Source: Candidatus Bathyarchaeota archaeon | GTDB lineage: Archaea; Thermoproteota; Bathyarchaeia; Bathyarchaeales; DTEX01 | Reading direction: 5' to 3' | Length of the DNA stretch: 64,000 nucleotides | Assembly: GCA_018396635.1 (NCBI GenBank) | Contig: JAGTQE010000001.1 | Coordinates: 1-64,000, forward strand | Made by a program: the position numbers and the translations under genes | Notes under the pieces: generated by a model | What the model was told of the DNA's origin: nothing | Seen by the model: the letters and a program-made list of their open reading frames with translations, nothing else | Database searches by the model: none | Part shown: positions 39,359 to 48,343 of the stretch, piece by piece | Layout of the letters: each line of letters starts with the position of its first letter | Numbering within the stretch: position 1 is the stretch's first letter

Positions 39359-41770
39359 ATGGTGAAGCCCGTGACCAAGTGCCGCTTCTGGCTATTAGAT
39401 GTAAATTATGAAGTGAAAGATCATCAGCCTGAGATCTGGCTTTGGGGTATTGACGAGCAAGGAAGAAGGATCTTAGTAATAGATAGAGGGTTTCCAGCAT
39501 ATTTTTACGTTTTGCCTGAATCTGGCGAAGATGTTGTAAGAGTAGCTGAGCGAATAAAGGCGGCTAAGACAATTCTACCATTTTTCCTCAACCTCGAAGT
39601 TGTTGATCGCCGGTTTTTCGGGAAGCCTATCAAAGCCATAAGAGTTTATTTTCAAGATCCAGAATTGATTCCAGAATATGTAAAAAATATTTCCAAGATT
39701 AAGGGTGTTGAGAGCTGCCTAGAGGATGATATAAGGTATTCAATGCGCTACCTTATAGACAATGAGATTGTTCCCTGCGGCTGGCATGAAGTTGAGGCAG
39801 AGGAGATCCCTAATACTATGGGCATTCAGGCTGAGAAAATCTTTTTAGCAGCGTCCAGACCCAAGCATCTTCCAGAGATAATAAAGACGCCTGATTTAAG
39901 GATAATGAGTTTCTCAATAGTATCCTATAGTAAGAAGGGTTCTCCGAAGCCTGAAAAGAACCCAGTAATAATAATTTCTATAGCGACGAATACTGGTGAA
40001 GAGAAGCAGTTTGTTGCCGAATCATCAAATGATGATAGTGGGATAATTGGCGATTTCATTAAATATGTGAGGGATTTTGACCCAGACATAATTGTTGGTT
40101 TTGAAAGCAATCGGAAGGATATACCATATCTAATAGCTAGGGCGAAAAAGAACGGTTTAACCCTAAAGATAGATAGGGCTAATACCGAGCCGCATACGAG
40201 CACTTATGGTCACATGTCTATAACCGGTAGAGCAAATGTAGATATATTTGATTATGTAGACGAGTTCCCGGAGGTTAAGGTGAAGACTTTAGAAAATATA
40301 TCTGATTATCTAGGCGTCATGAGGATTAGCGAAAGAACTGTGATCGAGGATTTCGAAGTCGCCCAATACTGGGAAGATGAGAATAAAAGGCCGCTACTCT
40401 TAAAGTTTTCGATGGAAAATGCCAAATGCCTAATGGGGATAATGGAACGCATAATTGACTTCGCCATTCAGCTCTCAAGTCTCGTTGGCCTACCCCTAGA
40501 TCACGTTGGCACTGCAGCGGTAGGCTTTAGGGTGGAATGGTTCTTGATACGTCACGCTTATCATATAGGCGAATTGATTCCGAAGAGGGTTGAAAGACCA
40601 TATATTCCCTATGCTGGCGCAATAGTTCTAGAGCCTAAACCCGGAATCCATGAGAATATTGCAGTCTTAGATTTTAAGTCTATGTATCCTAGTATAATGA
40701 TAGCTTTTAACGTTTCGCCCGACACTTACGTGTCTCCCGGAGAACCCGAACCACCCGCAGGGGTTTATGTGGCACCGGAAGTTAACCATAAATTTAGAAA
40801 AGAGCCACATGGCTTCTATCGCGAAGTTCTATTGAAACTTATTGAGGCTAGGGATCAGATTAGAGAAGACCTTAAGAAAATCAATCCGAAGAGTCCTGAG
40901 TATAAGATACTTGATGCAAGACAAAAGGCAATTAAAGTGATCGCAAACGCAACCTATGGTTATGCTGGCTGGATAGGTGCAAGATGGTATCTTAAGCCAG
41001 TTGCCGAGGCGGTCACAGCCTGGGGCAGACACACCATTATGAGTACAATAAAGATGGCAAAGAGCCTTGGACTGGATGTAGTCTATGGCGACACTGATAG
41101 CATATTTGTGAAAAATGATCTTGAGAAGATTGATAAATTATCTAAGATGGTTCAGGAGAATCTAGGCTTAGAAATTAAGCCCGATAAAATATATGTACGC
41201 ATACTCTTTACTGAGGCAAAGAAACGCTACTGTGGACTAATGCCAGACGGTAGGCTCGATATGGTTGGTTTGGAGGTTGTTAGAGGGGATTGGGCTAATG
41301 TTGCCAAAGAGATACAAGAGAAGGTTCTGGAAATAATATTGAAGGAGCAGTCAATCAAGAGGGCTACGGAATATGTGCGCAACTACATAACGAGTTTGAG
41401 GGAGAAGAAGATTCCATTTAAAGATTTGATAATATGGAAGACTTTAACAAAGCCTATTGATGAGTATGAAGTCAAAACCCCGCATGTTGAGGCAGCTAAA
41501 CTGCTCCTGAAAGAGGGCTGGACGCTGGATGTCGGTGATAAAGTTGGCTTCGTTATAACGCTAGGCTCGGGTAAACTTTATGAGCGGGCCAAGCCATATA
41601 TCTTGGCTTCATACGACGACATCGACATCGAATACTATGTAACCAACCAAGTTATTCCGGCGGCGCTAAGAATATTGGCGCTCTTTAACGTTAAGGAAAG
41701 CGATTTATTGCCATCGAAAGCATTTAAATCACAGACTCTCTTCGATTTTCTGGGAAAAAGTAGAGCATAG
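39359..41770 (+). CDS. polB: Family-B DNA polymerase; polymerase motifs intact, exonuclease motifs substituted
   Basis: DFKSMYPSIM, KVIANATYGYAG, YGDTDSIFV present; expected exo motifs read FSIV and FSMEN. Confidence 0.93.
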   Translation: MVKPVTKCRFWLLDVNYEVKDHQPEIWLWGIDEQGRRILVIDRGFPAYFYVLPESGEDVVRVAERIKAAKTILPFFLNLEVVDRRFFGKPIKAIRVYFQDPELIPEYVKNISKIKGVESCLEDDIRYSMRYLIDNEIVPCGWHEVEAEEIPNTMGIQAEKIFLAASRPKHLPEIIKTPDLRIMSFSIVSYSKKGSPKPEKNPVIIISIATNTGEEKQFVAESSNDDSGIIGDFIKYVRDFDPDIIVGFESNRKDIPYLIARAKKNGLTLKIDRANTEPHTSTYGHMSITGRANVDIFDYVDEFPEVKVKTLENISDYLGVMRISERTVIEDFEVAQYWEDENKRPLLLKFSMENAKCLMGIMERIIDFAIQLSSLVGLPLDHVGTAAVGFRVEWFLIRHAYHIGELIPKRVERPYIPYAGAIVLEPKPGIHENIAVLDFKSMYPSIMIAFNVSPDTYVSPGEPEPPAGVYVAPEVNHKFRKEPHGFYREVLLKLIEARDQIREDLKKINPKSPEYKILDARQKAIKVIANATYGYAGWIGARWYLKPVAEAVTAWGRHTIMSTIKMAKSLGLDVVYGDTDSIFVKNDLEKIDKLSKMVQENLGLEIKPDKIYVRILFTEAKKRYCGLMPDGRLDMVGLEVVRGDWANVAKEIQEKVLEIILKEQSIKRATEYVRNYITSLREKKIPFKDLIIWKTLTKPIDEYEVKTPHVEAAKLLLKEGWTLDVGDKVGFVITLGSGKLYERAKPYILASYDDIDIEYYVTNQVIPAALRILALFNVKESDLLPSKAFKSQTLFDFLGKSRA

Positions 41771-41784
41771 AAAACGCAACATTA

Positions 41785-42939
41785 TCAGTCAAGTATATCG
41801 TCAAAGGTAAGTAGATTTACGCCCAGAGGCTGCTTAACGATCTCAGAGATACGCGCTGCTATGAGATATTTAATATTCTTGTCGCTTGCTATGTCAACAA
41901 GTCTTTGAGTTATTATCCCATCGAAAACTACCGTATTAACTCCCTCAATCTCCTTTAGTTTATCGGCGAGCTCGCTTACTGGGAGCCGCCCTATCTGCTC
42001 CATTTTCTCATTAAATAGCACGGCCTCAAAAGTTCCTCTTAAACTCTCAGCGACTTCAACAATCTCTTTAGGTACTAGCACCTTTTTTCTCTTCTTCCTC
42101 CGCTCAATTATCTCCCCAACAGGAACTTTATTCTGTAGGGCTACCTCAATCTCCCTTGCAGTTAAATCCTCAACCTCCTTACCCTTAGGAGCCCTGGCCA
42201 CATACTTTATATTTGCAACCTGCAGCAATTCTTTGAGGATTAAGTCGCCACCATGATCTCCATCGAGAAAGGCTGTTGCTTCCTTCTCCCTAGTTAACTT
42301 AATGATTGTTTCCGGTATCTTCACACCCTCTAAGGCTATAACGTTGTATATTCCATGCTTCACAAGATTTATTACATCAGCTCTCCCCTCAACAATTATT
42401 ATTTCCTTAGCTGAGTCGACTTCCGGGCCAGCTGGAAGCTTTTCAGGCCCATATTCTCTTATCTTCGGAGCCCTTAGTATTTCCGCAACCTCTCGAAATA
42501 TTTCTTCTGTCTCAGGCACCATCTCCAGACTCCATTTATGCAGTATCTCTTTTGCTCTCTCAATTATTGCTTTACGCTTAGTTTCTCTAACATCTTCAAT
42601 TCTTTCTAATAAGATATGGGCCGCGAATGGCCCAACCCTATCTATGCTCTCGATGCTCGCAGCGATGATAGCCGTTGAAACCTTATCTAGGCTTGTGGGT
42701 ATGATTATTGTTCCCATTGTTTTATTATCCTTTTGAGACGTGATTTCCACCTCTATCCTACCGATCCTTCCACTCTTCTGAAGTTCTCTTAAGTCGAGTT
42801 CAGCTCCAAAAAGCCCCTCGGTCTGCCCGAAGACTGCGCCGATAACATCAGGTTTCTCAACTAACCCATCAACCTCAAATTTAGCACGAATCACATATTT
42901 TATTGCAGGTAATGAGGAAGTCATAACATTCAACCTCAA
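41785..42939 (-). CDS. dnaG: Archaeal DnaG (Toprim primase-like)
   Basis: IIIVEGRADVINL; ATAFLDGDHGGDLILKEL. Confidence 0.94.
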   Translation of the reverse strand: MRLNVMTSSLPAIKYVIRAKFEVDGLVEKPDVIGAVFGQTEGLFGAELDLRELQKSGRIGRIEVEITSQKDNKTMGTIIIPTSLDKVSTAIIAASIESIDRVGPFAAHILLERIEDVRETKRKAIIERAKEILHKWSLEMVPETEEIFREVAEILRAPKIREYGPEKLPAGPEVDSAKEIIIVEGRADVINLVKHGIYNVIALEGVKIPETIIKLTREKEATAFLDGDHGGDLILKELLQVANIKYVARAPKGKEVEDLTAREIEVALQNKVPVGEIIERRKKRKKVLVPKEIVEVAESLRGTFEAVLFNEKMEQIGRLPVSELADKLKEIEGVNTVVFDGIITQRLVDIASDKNIKYLIAARISEIVKQPLGVNLLTFDDILD

Positions 42940-43006
42940 ATCTACACAAATATTTTAGAGTCAAGTTGCTTAATTTAGCTTTGGCTCACCACTTAACAGT
43001 CAATTA

Positions 43007-43041
43007 CTAAGAATATTATTGTTTCAAACATATATTCTTAG
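43007..43041. repeat. Inverted repeat CTAAGAATAT-N15-ATATTCTTAG
   Basis: Perfect 10-bp arms in the intergenic region upstream of dnaG. Confidence 0.6.
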
Positions 43042-43069
43042 CTTTGCTTTAATCTTAAAAATTTTAAGC

Positions 43070-43501
43070 TTAATTCAAGAGGTTAATAGTCTCATTGCCT
43101 TCAACTTTCCTCTTCAATGTCCTAATATATGCGGCTAAACCCTCAATGTCTTTAACATCATTGTTGAGTATGCTATAAATTTCCTTCCAAAAACTTATAT
43201 CCACCTTGATTCTCGCCGCCTCAAGGGATTCTACTAGACGTTTGGTGAGCTCCTTACCCCGCCTATCAAAATCCATAAGTAGTATGATCTCTTTGCTTCC
43301 AGTGGAAATTATCTCATCTATAATGTCTGGAACGCTCTTACCAGACGATTTTACGGCTACGATATTACACGCAATTCCCATATCTCTGAGGGCCTTTATA
43401 TCCTTTTCACCCTCAACGACAAGCAGCGCATCTACGGAGATCTCGCTCTTCAGCCTCTCAATCACGTAGCTAATTTTCTCAAGCTTTCGCTCAAGACCCA
43501 A
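43070..43501 (-). CDS. Small stand-alone Toprim-domain protein
   Basis: LLVVEGEKDIKALRDMGI; LLMDFDRRGKELTKRL. Confidence 0.85.
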   Translation of the reverse strand: MGLERKLEKISYVIERLKSEISVDALLVVEGEKDIKALRDMGIACNIVAVKSSGKSVPDIIDEIISTGSKEIILLMDFDRRGKELTKRLVESLEAARIKVDISFWKEIYSILNNDVKDIEGLAAYIRTLKRKVEGNETINLLN

Positions 43502-43533
43502 TCTTCATCTCTCCTTTAAGAGGCGGTGTAGGG

Positions 43534-44436
43534 CTAATTAACATCTGCCTTAATTATCCTAACTATAACTATTGGTTTATGCTTGATGCTTTTAAGCATA
43601 TCCCAAGTAACTCCAGTCAACTCAACGTTAAACTTTTCAACCATGTCCCATACGGTGCGGCCAGCTCCAAATTTCCTTTTACCCTCAGCAACCCTAGCTA
43701 TCTCTAATGCTAAATTTACATCCATCTTAGCACCAGCCAAAGCTATCGGGGTTGGTCTCCGCTTAAGCCTTAAAGATCTACCAATAATATAAGATATGAA
43801 GCCAAGGAAACTATAGATTCCCCCCATAGGTCTTAATCTATGGGTAAAGTGAAAGTTTCCTAGGGAATATGTTTTATCACTATCAATTATCATAACAACT
43901 AGCTTTTTTCCTAGCTTTTTTCTCAGGTATTCTCGAATTTCCTCCGCTATCTTCTGCGGATTAGGCAGAGGTAGACTGACGTAGGCGTAGGGAAGGTTGC
44001 TGCCATCGATCCCACCTTCAGATCCCCACATTAAGGCATGTAGGAAGCCAGCGTATCTCAATGCGGTCTCCTTATGGGCAGCTCCCTCCCTCAATGGATA
44101 ATTTCTCAGTCGCTTTATATTCGCCTCCCTCATATGGCATAACGTCCCGAGAAAGTAGCCCCAGACAATCCTCATCCAAAAGCGGGCTAAAAAACACGCA
44201 AGAAGACTGGGTTTAACTTTACTTTCGTCAATTATAAGGCTCTTAGCTATCGAGATCGCCTTTTCAGAAACTACAATTATATCGCCGTCCTTAACCTTTC
44301 CTTTAATAGCAGCCGCTATCTTCTCCAGATAATCATCCCCCGGCATCCAGTAATCCGTCTCGATAGCTTCGGCAGCAAACTTTGCTACTTTTCTTATGGC
44401 TCTGCGGCATCCCTCCCCTCTCATTACAGAGACCAC
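43534..44436 (-). CDS. F420-0:L-glutamate ligase-like (CofE superfamily) protein of unknown function
   Basis: VKDGDIIVVSEKAISIAKS; EGGIDGSNLPYAYVSLPLPNP; VMIIDSDKTYSLGNFHFTHR. Confidence 0.75.
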   Translation of the reverse strand: MVSVMRGEGCRRAIRKVAKFAAEAIETDYWMPGDDYLEKIAAAIKGKVKDGDIIVVSEKAISIAKSLIIDESKVKPSLLACFLARFWMRIVWGYFLGTLCHMREANIKRLRNYPLREGAAHKETALRYAGFLHALMWGSEGGIDGSNLPYAYVSLPLPNPQKIAEEIREYLRKKLGKKLVVMIIDSDKTYSLGNFHFTHRLRPMGGIYSFLGFISYIIGRSLRLKRRPTPIALAGAKMDVNLALEIARVAEGKRKFGAGRTVWDMVEKFNVELTGVTWDMLKSIKHKPIVIVRIIKADVN

Positions 44437-44514
44437 AAAAATTAAGATTAAGTTGCGACATAAATAACTTTGAAAGAAATCATAATTTAATATTATTTCC
44501 GGAAAAAGATAGAG

Positions 44515-46221
44515 ATGATCATTGGGTTAGAGAAGAGTCATATAAGAGCCTCTATTGAATCTTATCTAAGGAAGGAGATTCTTAACCCCTTCGCTATCCT
44601 ACTCTATGGTCCACATGCGGGCGGGTATGCTGATGAAGAAGTGGCAATTAATGCTCTTTCAATAGTAGAGTCAAGTAAACCTATCCTAAAATATTATGTT
44701 AAGCGCTTCAATTCCATTAGAGTTCGCCTTCTAATAGCTGATAAGCAAACATTCGAAGGAGACGTAGAAAAAGAGCAGTTGGGCGGCATGCTCGCTGAGA
44801 TTTTAGTAACACCCTATGAGCCGCTCTTAAATGGGAGCTACTTATGGGAGAAGGAGGTTGAGGTTAAAAAGAGAATCATTAATAATATTCTGAGAAACCT
44901 TATTCTAAGTTTTCCAGAGATGTCAAGAGTCTTTATTATTAAACCCGAATACTTTATGTTTGAGGCAATAAAAGAAAGGGCATTACTATTTCCATTAATA
45001 GTTTATAAGTTCCTTAATATATGTGGAAGAGAAGCGAGGGAAAGGAATTACTCTTTAATGATGCGCGGGTTTACAGAGGCTCTGAAAAGGCTCTTACATG
45101 AAGGAAAAATTAATGTTTTTGACGGCTTTTTTAGAATCTCCGAGGAGTACATTAATTCCGTACTGAAAGAGAGGATTGACTGGCATCTTAAGAAATTATT
45201 TAAAAGTGCACGGATAAGGATTATTCGCCATCTTATAAAAGTTCTTCCAGCAATTATAAATCCGCTTTTAGATGAATACAGAATCTACAGAAAGCATATA
45301 ACTAGATATGAGGGAGAAAGAAGGGCAGTGTTAAAGCTTGAGAACCCAAGAAAATACATTTTTATACCAACATCCCTTGGAATGATTCCTTTCACGGAAA
45401 AAACGTCAATAGATGAATTCCTCAAAAAATACATGTCTCAAAAATATATTTTAAAGCACGAGGTTAAAAGGTTAGGAGGGGTTCTTAATAGCGTATATCT
45501 CCTGAAGATTTTTGATGGTGAGAGGGAAGAAAAAATCGTTGTCAAAATATTTAAGGATTGGTATGGATGGAAATGGTTTCCGCTAGCATTATGGACTCTA
45601 GGGACAAAAGACTTCACCATCCTGGGAAGGAGCCGGCTTGAGAAAGAATACGCCATAAATACATTTTTGATGGAAAATGGGATAAATGTTCCGAGAATAA
45701 TTTACGTAGCCCCAGAAGAGAAGATACTTTTTCAAGAGTTTATAGAGGGGAACAGCTTATCTAGAATAATTAGGGCTCTGCTTAAGGATGAAGAAGATTC
45801 TGAAAGAAGATCCAAGCTAATCAAAATCGTTAAACAGGTTGGTGAAGAAATAGCAAAGGTCCATGGTCTAGGCGTATCAATAGGCGACTGTAAACCAGAG
45901 AACATGATATTATCTCCTGATGGAAGAATATTCTTTGTCGATCTTGAGCAAGCTGAGAGGGGCGGCGATCAATCTTGGGATATAGCCGAATTCCTGTACT
46001 ATCTTGGGCATTACGCTTCATTTTCAGGCTCTCAATGCGTTAAGGAAGCAGTAGGAGAATTTATACGTGGATATCTTGAAGCTAACGGAAGAATAGAGAC
46101 TATAAGGAGGGCGCTTTCGCCCCGCTACTTAAAAGTTTTTGGAATACTTTTACCCCCACATTTAATCCTCACGATTTCTAATGCTTGTAAAAGGATAATA
46201 GAATCCAGGGGAGTCACCTAA
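44515..46221 (+). CDS. Protein kinase-like (Bud32/RIO-like) protein with long N-terminal domain, possibly a degenerate nucleotidyltransferase
   Basis: C-terminus: HGLGVSIGDCKPENMILSPDGRIFFVDLEQAERGGDQSWDIAEFLYYLGHY; N-terminus: PFAILLYGPHAGGYADEEV. Confidence 0.75.
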   Translation: MIIGLEKSHIRASIESYLRKEILNPFAILLYGPHAGGYADEEVAINALSIVESSKPILKYYVKRFNSIRVRLLIADKQTFEGDVEKEQLGGMLAEILVTPYEPLLNGSYLWEKEVEVKKRIINNILRNLILSFPEMSRVFIIKPEYFMFEAIKERALLFPLIVYKFLNICGREARERNYSLMMRGFTEALKRLLHEGKINVFDGFFRISEEYINSVLKERIDWHLKKLFKSARIRIIRHLIKVLPAIINPLLDEYRIYRKHITRYEGERRAVLKLENPRKYIFIPTSLGMIPFTEKTSIDEFLKKYMSQKYILKHEVKRLGGVLNSVYLLKIFDGEREEKIVVKIFKDWYGWKWFPLALWTLGTKDFTILGRSRLEKEYAINTFLMENGINVPRIIYVAPEEKILFQEFIEGNSLSRIIRALLKDEEDSERRSKLIKIVKQVGEEIAKVHGLGVSIGDCKPENMILSPDGRIFFVDLEQAERGGDQSWDIAEFLYYLGHYASFSGSQCVKEAVGEFIRGYLEANGRIETIRRALSPRYLKVFGILLPPHLILTISNACKRIIESRGVT

Positions 46222-46271
46222 ACTAAACCAATAAATGTAAGACTATTAAAATCTATGTAGGTGAGTTATAG

Positions 46272-47594
46272 GTTGGGGTAACTATAACTTTCTATGGCGG
46301 AGTAAATGAGGTTGGCGGAAATAAGATTCTTATATCTGATGGAGACACAAAAGTTTTATTTGACTTTGGGGCTTCGTTCACATTAAGAGAAAAATTTTAC
46401 TCAACACCTTTCCTTATGCCTAAAAGTGGCATGGATCTGGTCAAGCTCGGCATACTGCCGAATTTAAAAGGAGTGTATTCCTTTGATGAATCGGATACAA
46501 GTATAGACGCCGTATTTCTTTCACACTCACATATGGATCACGCTGCCCATATATCTTTTCTAAAGAGGAATATACCAGTATACTGCGGCGAGACGACGGC
46601 TACAATACTCAACGCGCTAAACGATGTGCGCCCAACCAGCGTAGAATTTAACCTTAATGGTATCAAATTCAGAACTTTCCGTACCAATAATAGAATTAGA
46701 GTTAGTTCAATGGAAGTTATTCCGATTCATGTCGACCACTCAGTTCCCGGTTCTTACGGCTTCATAATCCACACATCCTCAGGAACAATAGTTTATACCG
46801 GAGATTTTAGGTGGCATGGTTCAAAGCCTGAGCTTACCGAAGATTTTGTGCTAGCTTCAGCAAATGAGGAAGCTGATGCTCTCATATGCGAGAGCACAAA
46901 TATGACTGAGGTTGAGGTCTCCTCAGAGAGTGAGGTCATGTCTAAGATTAATAGCTTGGTTAGCAATACTTCTAGCCTTGTCCTAACGGAGTTCGCATGT
47001 GCAGACATCGATAGGTTAAGATCCTTCCATGAAGTCTCCTTAAAGAATAATAGATTGCTTGTGATATCGCCGAGACAGGCTTACCTACTATATAAGCTTG
47101 AAGCCGATGCACATTTAAATGTTCCAAAAATTACAGATGGATCTATTCTAATATTTCAGAAGGAGAAGAAGAGGTACTTCCGTTGGGAGCAAGAAGTTAT
47201 GGATTTAGGTGAGCCAATAGGTCCGAATGAAATTTCCAGGATTCAGAATAAAATTATATTATATTTATCGTTTTTTGATCTAAGCTGGCTGGTCGATATA
47301 GATCCCTCACCTGGGAGCTGTTATATCTTGTCGGCATCCGAGCCATTCAATGAGGAGATGGAGATAGACTTTGATAGGCTGTTAAATTGGCTCGAATACT
47401 ATGGTTTACCCCAGTATCACATACATGTCTCCGGGCACATAATACCAGTCCATCTCAGAAGGGTTCTGGAAATAATCAAGCCAAAGAAAGTCTTTCCAAT
47501 TCATGGAACGCACGTGAGGCTCCTCAAAAGATATGTGGGAGACCTGCACAGTAAGATAATCGAGCCTGAAATAGGAAGAGAGTACAACATTTAG
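46272..47594 (+). CDS. Metallo-beta-lactamase fold hydrolase, RNase J-like; start unresolved (ORF track starts at 46416)
   Basis: In-frame VTITFYGGVNEVGGNKILI upstream of the track's ATG; SHSHMDHAAH; HVDHSVPGSYGF; YTGDFRWHG; HVSGHI; PIHGTH. Confidence 0.88.
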   Translation, partial: VGVTITFYGGVNEVGGNKILISDGDTKVLFDFGASFTLREKFYSTPFLMPKSGMDLVKLGILPNLKGVYSFDESDTSIDAVFLSHSHMDHAAHISFLKRNIPVYCGETTATILNALNDVRPTSVEFNLNGIKFRTFRTNNRIRVSSMEVIPIHVDHSVPGSYGFIIHTSSGTIVYTGDFRWHGSKPELTEDFVLASANEEADALICESTNMTEVEVSSESEVMSKINSLVSNTSSLVLTEFACADIDRLRSFHEVSLKNNRLLVISPRQAYLLYKLEADAHLNVPKITDGSILIFQKEKKRYFRWEQEVMDLGEPIGPNEISRIQNKIILYLSFFDLSWLVDIDPSPGSCYILSASEPFNEEMEIDFDRLLNWLEYYGLPQYHIHVSGHIIPVHLRRVLEIIKPKKVFPIHGTHVRLLKRYVGDLHSKIIEPEIGREYNI

Positions 47595-47680
47595 GTTCCC
47601 CAAATCCTCTACGAGAGATTATTTATTAAAACTAAGGTTAACAAAGATTTTTAAGCAAGTTTACCTTTCTTTCTTTTAAG

Positions 47681-48337
47681 GTGCTGGATATGAGTAGCGA
47701 AGAGATACTAAATAAAATTAGGGATGCTATTGTAAACTTGGACATTGATAATATTCAGAGGCTCTGTATGGAGGCTATTGAGGCAGGTATACCTGCATAT
47801 GATGTTGTAATGAATGGCATGGCCAAGGGCATGGAGATCGTTGGCGAGAAATATGAGAGAAACGAGTATTTTCTAGCCGAGCTCATAATGGCTGGTGAGG
47901 TTATGAAGGAAGGCATGAAAGTCTTAGAACCGCATCTGAAGAGCGGTGAAATAAGGAAAATTGGCAAGGTAGTTATTGGGACCGTTAGAGGAGATTTACA
48001 CGACATTGGTAAGAACATCGTTGCCACACTATTAACTGCTGCTGGCTTCGAGGTCGTGGACTTAGGGGTCGATGTTCCACCCGAAAAGTTTGTTGAAGCC
48101 GTTAAAGAACATAATCCAGACATAGTTGGAATGTCAGCTTTATTAACAACAACAATGATTGAGATGGAAAATGTAATTAAGGCGCTTAGAGATGCTGGGT
48201 TAAGGGATAAAGTGCGGATAATTATTGGGGGAGCACCAATAACAAGGGAATTTGCGGAGAGAATTGGTGCTGATGCTGCAGCAAGGGATGCTGTTGAAGG
48301 CGTAAATATATGTAAATCATGGGTTTCAGCAAAGTGA
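47681..48337 (+). CDS. Corrinoid (cobalamin-binding) methyltransferase protein, MtaC/MttC-like
   Basis: Helical cap plus B12-binding GTVRGDLHDIGKNIVATLL (DxHxxG), GMSALLTTT, IIGGAPI. Confidence 0.94.
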   Translation: MLDMSSEEILNKIRDAIVNLDIDNIQRLCMEAIEAGIPAYDVVMNGMAKGMEIVGEKYERNEYFLAELIMAGEVMKEGMKVLEPHLKSGEIRKIGKVVIGTVRGDLHDIGKNIVATLLTAAGFEVVDLGVDVPPEKFVEAVKEHNPDIVGMSALLTTTMIEMENVIKALRDAGLRDKVRIIIGGAPITREFAERIGADAAARDAVEGVNICKSWVSAK

Positions 48338-48343
48338 TTCCAT

